From positions 1 to 37,586 of the forward strand of contig JBKHJA010000008.1 of the NCBI GenBank assembly GCA_046538375.1: a DNA stretch of 37,586 bases, written 5' to 3'. This stretch comes from JBKHJA01 sp046538375. GTDB taxonomy: Bacteria > Acidobacteriota > Aminicenantia > Aminicenantales > Aminicenantaceae. Under the pieces are notes generated by a model that saw nothing but the letters and a program-made list of their open reading frames with translations, did no database searches and was not told the origin of the DNA. Positions 15,344 to 21,203 of this stretch are shown here, piece after piece. The position numbers and the translations under genes were made by a program. Positions within the stretch are counted from its first letter, which is position 1. Every line of letters starts with the position of its first letter.

Positions 15344-15733
15344 ATGGGCAGGATGAAAAGGATTCCTTTGGGGATGGTGGTGATCGCGGTGGTCATGTTT
15401 TTTGTGGCTGTGGCCACAGATATCTTTTGGATTGCCAGGATTGCGGGCAAAGCCTTTCCTCCTACCATGCCGGTGGAACAGTCCGTTTACAACTCTTTTG
15501 CTGCTCCGGATATAATTCTGTCTATTTTTTTGTATGTGGGTGCGCTCGGCCTCTTGAAGCTTCGCCGGTATGGATGGGCTGCTTCCCTGGTGGCCATGGG
15601 CATGTGGATTTTCGATTCCCTTCTGGTCTTTGGTATAACCGGATTGACCCGCATCAATATCATCGGGCCCAGTTTATTTTTTGCTTTTTTCAGTCTGGGC
15701 TATCTGTGGATCAGGCGAGACCTTTTCCATTAG
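15344..15733 (+). CDS. Small four-helix integral membrane protein, unknown function
   Basis: A 129-aa protein with four predicted membrane helices: MVVIAVVMFFVAVATDIFW, IILSIFLYVGALGLL, AASLVAMGMWIFDSLLVFG and IIGPSLFFAFFSLGYLW. It has no enzymatic motif. ATG 15344 was chosen because GAGGGGAGA lies just upstream; the GTG at 15305 would only add a polar extension. It is divergent from tdh, separated by about 170 bp, and is followed by repeat copy 2. I do not recognise a named family with confidence; similar four-helix proteins are annotated as hypothetical or DoxX-like. Confidence 0.6.
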   Translation: MGRMKRIPLGMVVIAVVMFFVAVATDIFWIARIAGKAFPPTMPVEQSVYNSFAAPDIILSIFLYVGALGLLKLRRYGWAASLVAMGMWIFDSLLVFGITGLTRINIIGPSLFFAFFSLGYLWIRRDLFH

Positions 15734-15755
15734 ATTCAGGCCCAGTGTATGGGAA

Positions 15756-15967
15756 CATTTCCAAAATTGTGATAAGTATAAATATTTATATCGATCGAAA
15801 GGGGCGAGGGTTGGGGGGTCGTCAGCACGCTAATTTTCCCCAGCGAGGAAAATTAGCTCCCATTCGGACTTCGCTCTCCTCTCCTTCGGAGAGGAACCAT
15901 GCCCGCTCAGTCCTCATAGGGGCTTCCTCACCCCCAACCCTCGCCCAATAACATGGAAATAGAAATG
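15756..15967 (+). repeat. Structured MITE-like element, copy 2
   Basis: A 212-bp element with CATTTC (15756-15761) and GAAATG (15962-15967) termini. An inner 16-bp perfect inverted repeat pairs 15802-15817 with 15931-15946. Inside are a perfect 11-bp hairpin (15829-15839 with 15847-15857, loop CCAGCGA), a stem GGACT/AGTCC (15866-15870 with 15909-15913) and an apical hairpin TCCTCTCC/GGAGAGGA with a TTC loop. This is the best-preserved copy. It sits between the small membrane protein gene and hutH, in the same sense as hutH. Confidence 0.88.
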
Positions 15968-15988
15968 CTTCCCCAGCGCATGAATTTC

Positions 15989-16017
15989 TTGCCTTATCCG
16001 GCCTGTTCTTATAGATT
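15989..16017 (+). promoter_or_regulatory. Weak promoter candidate for hutH
   Basis: TTGCCT (15989-15994), 17-bp spacer, TAGATT (16012-16017). Four matches in each hexamer, located between repeat copy 2 and the gene start. Confidence 0.3.
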
Positions 16018-16057
16018 AATATATTCCGGTTTGCATCAAATTTAAGGAGGCATGATA

Positions 16058-17581
16058 ATGACTGTAACCCTTGATGGGCATAATCTCACCATAGAAAAAG
16101 TGGTCCGGGTGGCTCGGGAAAATGAGGATATCGCCATCCATCCTGAAGCCATGAAAAGAATCAAAAAATGCAGGGATCTTCTGGAGAGCAAAATTAAGAA
16201 AAAGGAGATCATGTACGGAGTCAATACCGGGATCGGAGAGCTTTCAGAAGTGGTCCTCTCGCAGGAACAGGTAAAGAAATACCAGAAGTATTTGATCTAC
16301 AGCCATGCTGCCGGCTACGGTAAGCCCCTGCCTGTTGACGCTGTGCGGGCCGCTGTCCTGAGCCGCATAAACTGTCACTGCCACGGCCATTCCGGGCTGC
16401 GCCCCGAAGTGGTGGAGACGCTTAAGGAGATGTTGAATAAAGGAGTCACTCCCGTGGTGTGCGAGAAGGGGTCGGTGGGAGCCTGCGGCGATCTTTCCCC
16501 CATGGCTCAGATGGCTCTGGTGCTTATGGGAGAGGGGGAGGCCTTTTATGAAGGTGAGCGGCGGCCGGCCAAGGAGGCCATGAAAAAAGCTGGAATCCCC
16601 CTCATCGTCTACGAAGCCCGCGACGGCTTGGCCACCATCAACGGGGCCAACGTGATCGCAGGTCTGGGAGCGTTAGAGATTCACGATGCTTCCCGCTGGC
16701 TGAAAAATTCAGAAATAGCCGCAGCCATGACTTTGGAAGTTCTTAACGCCAATATGAAGGCGTATGATGAGAGACTGCATAAGGTCCGCGGCTACCCCGG
16801 AGCTGTGGAGTCGAGCAGGAACATTCGGCGGATCACCCGAGGGAGCGAGCTGCTGGCTCGAAAGGGCAAGAAAGTCCAAGATGCCTACAGCCTGCGCAGC
16901 ACTCCTCAGGTGATGGGTTCGGCCCGCGATGCTCTCAAATGGGCCCGTCAAATGTTTGAAATCGAGCTCAACGGTGCTGCCGATAATCCCACCTTTTTTC
17001 CCGATGAAGATTTAGTGCTCACCGGAGCCAATTTTCAGGGAACTCCTATGGCCTTTGCCCTGGAACTCTTGGCCATGGCTGTCACTACGGTATGTGTTCT
17101 TTCTGAGCGGAGAACAAACCGGCTGATGAATCCTCACTTGAGCATGGGACTTCCTGCCTTTTTGACCAGAGGGGCGGGGATGTTTTCCGGGTTGATGCTT
17201 TCCCAATACACTGCGGGAGCCTTGATCTGCGAAAACAGAATACTTTCCCACCCCGCAGCCACAGGTTCTATTCCTGCTGCCGCTGACCAGGAAGACTTTG
17301 TGAGCATGGGGATGACTTCAGCCCTCAAGACCAAGCAGATCATCGACAATGCCCAGGCTGTCCTGGGGATTGAGATGATGGCCGGGTCTCAGGCTGTTGA
17401 TTTTCGCAAGCCCGTAAAGCCCAGCCAAGGGGTTAGGGCCGCCTATGAGATTGTCAGGAAATACGTGGATTTTCTGGAAGAAGACAGGCCCCTTTACCAT
17501 GACATCAACAAACTCAAACAAGTGGTGGAGTCGGGTGAAATCCTGGAAGCTGTAGAAAAAGCTGTGGGCCCTCTTAAGTAA
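16058..17581 (+). CDS. hutH: Histidine ammonia-lyase-like MIO enzyme with Ala-Cys-Gly triad
   Basis: Member of the aromatic amino acid ammonia-lyase family; HAL converts histidine to urocanate and ammonia. Counting from ATG 16058 it has 507 aa. Support for HAL over PAL/TAL is the Ser-His pair (residues 82-83) in LIYSHAAGYG, where PAL/TAL carry Phe-Leu or His-Leu, and DQEDFVSMG with the HAL-type Glu. The self-cyclising triad reads GSVGACGDLSP (A142-C143-G144), so Cys replaces the normal Ser. QDAYSLRSTPQVMG is intact. AAGGAGG lies 7 nt before ATG 16058, which is preferred over ATG 16052, only 1 nt from that site. No hutU, hutI or hutG is adjacent, so the substrate should be confirmed. Confidence 0.85.
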   Translation: MTVTLDGHNLTIEKVVRVARENEDIAIHPEAMKRIKKCRDLLESKIKKKEIMYGVNTGIGELSEVVLSQEQVKKYQKYLIYSHAAGYGKPLPVDAVRAAVLSRINCHCHGHSGLRPEVVETLKEMLNKGVTPVVCEKGSVGACGDLSPMAQMALVLMGEGEAFYEGERRPAKEAMKKAGIPLIVYEARDGLATINGANVIAGLGALEIHDASRWLKNSEIAAAMTLEVLNANMKAYDERLHKVRGYPGAVESSRNIRRITRGSELLARKGKKVQDAYSLRSTPQVMGSARDALKWARQMFEIELNGAADNPTFFPDEDLVLTGANFQGTPMAFALELLAMAVTTVCVLSERRTNRLMNPHLSMGLPAFLTRGAGMFSGLMLSQYTAGALICENRILSHPAATGSIPAAADQEDFVSMGMTSALKTKQIIDNAQAVLGIEMMAGSQAVDFRKPVKPSQGVRAAYEIVRKYVDFLEEDRPLYHDINKLKQVVESGEILEAVEKAVGPLK

Positions 17582-17652
17582 GATAAAGGTAGAGCCAATT
17601 ATTTATCCTGCATTATTCACTAAACATGCTCAATTTGTCATGGATAAGAGGA

Positions 17653-17752
17653 GAAATCAGGGACATGTACTGGAAATTCAAGGGACACGTTACCGATTTT
17701 GAAAAAAAATCGGTACATGTCCCGAATTTCCGGTAACGTGTCCCATGATTTC
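17653..17752. repeat. Nested 100-nt hairpin built from GGGACA(C/T)GT-type repeats
   Basis: A single long stem-loop. Outer arms 17653-17679 and 17724-17752 (GAAATCA...GGAAATTC type) pair with few mismatches. Inner arms 17682-17700 and 17706-17723 pair with one mismatch and one bulge around a GAAA-type loop. Both inner and outer arms contain GGGACA(C/T)GT(T)AC(C), so each module is itself a copy of the other. It lies between the convergent hutH and TIGR04076 genes. It could act as a transcription terminator in both directions or be a REP-type palindrome; there is no matching transposase here. Confidence 0.75.
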
Positions 17753-17797
17753 TGTATAATCCAGGTTATAAGTCTCCACAAGCATCTTTTTGTGTGT

Positions 17798-18091
17798 CTA
17801 ATCGGGTCCTCTGCTTATCTTGAAGGTCACCGTACCTCCCCCTGTGTATTTTTGAGGATCCAGACACTGGATATAGGCAGAGTCTCCCTTTTTAGCCAAA
17901 CCCAGTTCTACCGGGCTTATGCCTTTAGCCAGGGAATTGAAGCAGGGAAGAAGAGAAGCCAGAGAATGCATACAGAGGTGGTCAGTCTCCTGGAGGTTGA
18001 CCTTGTAGCCTTCATCCAGAACGATTCTGTCCCCCATTTCATACACGGGGCATTTTCCTTCAATGGCTATGACTTCGATGGTGAGCTTCAT
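17798..18091 (-). CDS. TIGR04076 family protein
   Basis: A 97-aa protein matching the TIGR04076 pattern: EVIAIEGKCPVYEMGDRIVL at the N-terminus, then CMHSLASLLPCFNSLAKGIS and AYIQCLDPQKYTGGGTV at the C-terminus. Four conserved-looking Cys (C14, C40, C50, C76) could bind metal or a cofactor, but no function is established for the family. ATG 18091 has AAGGAGG 5 nt upstream. It appears monocistronic, convergent with hutH across the nested hairpin. Confidence 0.85.
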   Translation of the reverse strand: MKLTIEVIAIEGKCPVYEMGDRIVLDEGYKVNLQETDHLCMHSLASLLPCFNSLAKGISPVELGLAKKGDSAYIQCLDPQKYTGGGTVTFKISRGPD

Positions 18092-18294
18092 GGATTCCTC
18101 CTTTTTCCTTGGCAGCTTTTTGCAATTCTATCATTATTGTATTATTAAATTAACTGACTTTTTCCATGATTTTATACACTACATTCAATAACAGATGGAA
18201 ACAAGAAGACAAGATAAACATCGTGGTGTATATTTTATGCATTATCATTTTATAGTTTTAAAAATGTCTATTGTAACCATATTATTTTCAATGA

Positions 18295-18323
18295 TTTATA
18301 TCGTTATTTTAGTAGTGTATAAT
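18295..18323 (+). promoter_or_regulatory. Promoter candidate for DUF6448 gene
   Basis: TTTATA (18295-18300), 17-bp spacer, perfect TATAAT (18318-18323) in a very AT-rich intergenic region (18092-18384) that holds no other recognisable feature. The gene starts 61 bp downstream of the -10. Confidence 0.5.
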
Positions 18324-18384
18324 TTTAAGGGTAAATTCAGGTAAATTAAACAACGAGATTTAATAAAAGGAAGGAGGACATCTC

Positions 18385-19008
18385 ATGAGAGAAAAAGCCA
18401 TGAACATTATTCCTGTTCTCCTGGCTGTCTTCTTCACAATGGCTGTTGTCTCACCCCGGAAAATCTTTGCTCACTGCGATACTATGGATGGTCCTGTGGT
18501 CAAAGCTGCTGAGAGAGCACTAGAGAGTGGAAATATAAATCTGGTGCTGATATGGATACAAAAAAAAGATGAACAGGAAATCAAAAAAGCTTTTCAAAAA
18601 ACACTGGCTGTTCGGAAGTTAAGCCCAGAAGCCAGGGAGCTTGCTGACATGTATTTCTTCGAGACGTTGGTACGGATCCACCGCGCAGGAGAGGGCGCAC
18701 CTTACACCGGATTGAAACCAGCTGGATATGACCAGGGGCCTGCTGTTCCAGCCGCAGACAAAGCGGTTGATGAAAATTCAGAAGAGGAGCTGTCAAAATT
18801 TTTAAAAGACAAAGTCCATGAAGGAATTCAGGAAATGTTTCAGAAAGTCATTTCTGAAAAAAATTTTGATGAAAATGATGTGGGAGCCGGAAGAAAATAT
18901 GTAAAAGCGTATGTTGAATTCATTCATTATGTTAAGCGGATCTATGAGGCAGCTGAAGCACCAGCAGGCGGTCATTTTCCAGAATCCACAGAAGGGGAGA
19001 AACATTAG
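18385..19008 (+). CDS. DUF6448 family secreted protein
   Basis: A 207-aa protein with a cleavable signal peptide (MNIIPVLLAVFFTMAVVS region, mature start near AHCDTMDG). The start of the mature chain, HCDTMDGPVVKAAERALESG, is the hallmark of DUF6448; the conserved His-Cys-Asp and later polar residues could bind metal, but this is not known. The remainder is mostly helical and charged, ending in a His-containing tail. AAGGAGG stands about 9 nt before ATG 18385. It is a single gene between AT-rich spacers. The function is unknown; the location is periplasmic or extracellular. Confidence 0.8.
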   Translation: MREKAMNIIPVLLAVFFTMAVVSPRKIFAHCDTMDGPVVKAAERALESGNINLVLIWIQKKDEQEIKKAFQKTLAVRKLSPEARELADMYFFETLVRIHRAGEGAPYTGLKPAGYDQGPAVPAADKAVDENSEEELSKFLKDKVHEGIQEMFQKVISEKNFDENDVGAGRKYVKAYVEFIHYVKRIYEAAEAPAGGHFPESTEGEKH

Positions 19009-19175
19009 AAATGTCCAGATGGCTAACTGAATGATTAAAAAGGAGAGGTTCGATTTTAGCGGATATGATTTTTTCTGATTGAAATCTGCTACCAGGAAAG
19101 AGAAGCCCGGCGGCTGGAAGATATAATCGGGTATTGATCCCTCTTTCAGATCCCGCAATTTTTTTCATTTTTTTC

Positions 19176-19204
19176 TTGACAAACACCGGAAAGGGACGTA
19201 TTTT
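19176..19204 (+). promoter_or_regulatory. Promoter of lexA, nearly leaderless
   Basis: TTGACA (19176-19181), 17-bp spacer, TATTTT (19199-19204). Transcription would start near 19211, at or just before the possible ATG starts 19210 and 19222. Right after it, GGTGAACAAAAT is repeated as GGTGAACAGAAT. This 12-bp direct repeat might bind the repressor or may just be a codon duplication. Confidence 0.55.
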
Positions 19205-19209
19205 TGTAT

Positions 19210-19836
19210 ATGGTGAACAAAATGGTGAACAGAATCCGGGAGAGACTGACGGAAAAACAGAGAAAAGTTCTGGCCACCATCCAGGAGTTCATCCTGGAGC
19301 ACGGTTATTCTCCGACTGTCCGCCAGTTGGGGAAACTTTTGGACATCTCCTCCCCTTCGGCTGTTTTCAAGCATATCCTGAGCCTGGAGAAAAAGGGATA
19401 TCTGGGGAGGGTGAGAGGAGAAGTGAGGCTTCGAGATTCCTCCCGTTTGGAGAAGCAGGTCAGAGTGCCTTTGGCCGGTTTGGTTCCAGCCGGGAAGCCC
19501 AGAGAGGTGTTTGAGGTTTCAGGAGAAGCGGTGCAGGTTCCGGATTGGATGTTGGGCCGCAGAAAAGGGAATGTCTTCTGTATCCACATCGAGGGAAAGA
19601 GCATGATCGATGCCTATATCGATGATGGAGACCGGGTGCTGGTGGAAAGGACAAATTCGGCCAACTCAGGAGAGATGGTGGTGGCCCTGCTGGATGACGG
19701 CTCGGTCACCCTGAAAAGGCTGCGCCTGGAAAACGGGAGTGTTTTTCTGGTGCCTGAAAATCCAGAGTTTGAGCCTATCAGGGTCAAAGACCTGAAGATC
19801 TTGGGGCGGGTCATCGGAGTGCTGAGAAGGTACTGA
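19210..19836 (+). CDS. lexA: LexA repressor (SOS regulator)
   Basis: Winged-helix repressor fused to a self-cleaving S24 peptidase domain. From ATG 19210 the N-terminal domain (LTEKQRKVLATIQEFILEHG, then YSPTVRQLGKLL) binds DNA. The cleavage site is A94-G95 in LVPAGKP. The catalytic dyad is S131 (EGKSMIDA) and K169 (GSVTLKRL). Length 208 aa is normal. The start is uncertain: ATG 19222 would also give a normal LexA, and no Shine-Dalgarno precedes either. RecA-stimulated cleavage should release the downstream dinB and dnaE genes, with which it forms a cassette. The operator is not obvious; the GAAC-N8-GAAC direct repeat at the gene start is the only candidate. Confidence 0.95.
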   Translation: MVNKMVNRIRERLTEKQRKVLATIQEFILEHGYSPTVRQLGKLLDISSPSAVFKHILSLEKKGYLGRVRGEVRLRDSSRLEKQVRVPLAGLVPAGKPREVFEVSGEAVQVPDWMLGRRKGNVFCIHIEGKSMIDAYIDDGDRVLVERTNSANSGEMVVALLDDGSVTLKRLRLENGSVFLVPENPEFEPIRVKDLKILGRVIGVLRRY

Positions 19837-19975
19837 TCCGCCGCTCGTTTTTCCGTGGTAAATCAAAGGGTTGGGACCGGAGAGAGGGTTGCTCTTTCCG
19901 GTTTCCCTTTTGTGCTGCAGATAAGAAGGTCCCGGATAACGGGCTCCACATACACAGGAAGGAAAGGAAGACAGG

Positions 19976-21199
19976 ATGAAGAGGAGATTCATCGTCCATA
20001 TCGACATCGACGCCTTTTTCGCGGCTGTGGAAGAGCTTCTCAACCCCTCTCTCCAGGGGAAGCCGGTGGTGGTGGGTGGGCTGCCCCATGAAAGGGGCGT
20101 GGTTTCCACCGCTTCTTATGAAGCCCGCAAATACGGCGTCCATTCCGGCATGCCTCTGTACAAAGCTCACCAGCTCTGTCCCCACGGCGTATTCTTAAGA
20201 GGAAACCACCACATCTACAGGACTTTTTCTGACAAGTTTTTCCACCTCCTTTCCCGCTACACTCCGGATGTGGAGGAGGCCTCTCTGGATGAGGCCTACC
20301 TGGATCTGAGCCGCTGCGGCCCTATTTATTCTTCTTTTTCCCGCACCGCCCGCCGGATCAAACAGGAGGTGGAGCAGAAGCTGGGACTTACGGTTTCGGT
20401 GGGGGTGGGGCCGAGCAAGCTGGTGGCCAAGCTGGCCGCTGCCAAGGCTAAACCAGGAAAACTGGTGGGGGTCGCACCGGGCGAGGAAGAGGATTTTCTG
20501 AGGGACTTGGGAATAGAATCGCTTCCCGGAATAGGCCCCAAGGCTCAGGTCATCCTCCGGATGCTCAACATTCATAAAATCGGGGAGCTGTGGGCTCTGC
20601 CCCGGGCCACTCTGCGCTCTCTTTTCGGCCTGAACGGCGAAGTGATTTACCTCCAGGCCCGAGGGATTGACTCCCGGCCGGTGGCCTCGGCTGCTGTGCC
20701 TAAATCCGTGTCCAGGGAGACCACATTTTTGGAAGACCTCTGGGACAGGCGTCTTCTCCTGGCTCACCTGGCCTATCTTTGTGACCGGCTGACCATTACC
20801 CTGCGCCAGGGAAGTCTTTTTGCTCACATCATCGAAGTCAAAGTCAGGCACTCTGATTTCAGGACCGAAGCCCGCCGGCGTCTTCTCCTCACCCCGCTCC
20901 AGGAGACAGAGAGGATTTACCGGATCGCTCAACAGCTTTTCCTCCAGCTTTTCTCTTCCTCGCGGCTGTCGCTCCGCCTGGTGGGAGTAAAAGCCTCTGA
21001 GTTGGTCAGAACCAGACCCCTTTCTCTTTTCGAACCCTATCCGGAGCGTGAGGAGAGACTGGGCCTGGCCGTGGACCAGATAAGGGAAAAATACGGGTTT
21101 GGAGCTCTCCTTACTGTGCGGGAGAAGATGCTGGAGAGCCTGTATGGTTTTGAGAGAAAGCAGGGTTTTATCCTGAAGACAGCCTCTTTGACCAAGTGA
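19976..21199 (+). CDS. dinB: DNA polymerase IV (Y-family translesion polymerase)
   Basis: Full-length Y-family polymerase (407 aa). Catalytic residues are present: D10 in VHIDIDAFFAAVE, and D105-E106 in EEASLDEAYLD. F15 is in the steric-gate position. A helix-hairpin-helix region (LGIESLPGIGPKAQVILRML) and a little-finger domain follow, with PLSLFEP resembling a beta-clamp-binding motif. Because the catalytic acids are intact it is a true DinB and not the inactive ImuB that accompanies DnaE2 in many cassettes. It starts 139 bp after lexA and ends 4 nt before dnaE, so it is probably SOS-regulated together with it. Confidence 0.95.
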   Translation: MKRRFIVHIDIDAFFAAVEELLNPSLQGKPVVVGGLPHERGVVSTASYEARKYGVHSGMPLYKAHQLCPHGVFLRGNHHIYRTFSDKFFHLLSRYTPDVEEASLDEAYLDLSRCGPIYSSFSRTARRIKQEVEQKLGLTVSVGVGPSKLVAKLAAAKAKPGKLVGVAPGEEEDFLRDLGIESLPGIGPKAQVILRMLNIHKIGELWALPRATLRSLFGLNGEVIYLQARGIDSRPVASAAVPKSVSRETTFLEDLWDRRLLLAHLAYLCDRLTITLRQGSLFAHIIEVKVRHSDFRTEARRRLLLTPLQETERIYRIAQQLFLQLFSSSRLSLRLVGVKASELVRTRPLSLFEPYPEREERLGLAVDQIREKYGFGALLTVREKMLESLYGFERKQGFILKTASLTK

Positions 21200-21203
21200 G
21201 AAA

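Noticed and set aside
16058..17581. Phenylalanine or tyrosine ammonia-lyase/aminomutase
   Set aside because: The selectivity pair is Ser-His as in HAL, and the Glu of QED is present; PAL/TAL motifs are absent. Substrate still needs proof.
19210..19236. Alphaproteobacterial-type LexA box (GTTC-N7-GTTC)
   Set aside because: The direct repeat here gives GTTC-N8-GTTC on the minus strand and can equally be a codon duplication; kept only as a weak operator candidate.
19976..21199. Y-family protein as ImuB
   Set aside because: All catalytic acids and the steric-gate Phe are present, which is the opposite of ImuB.
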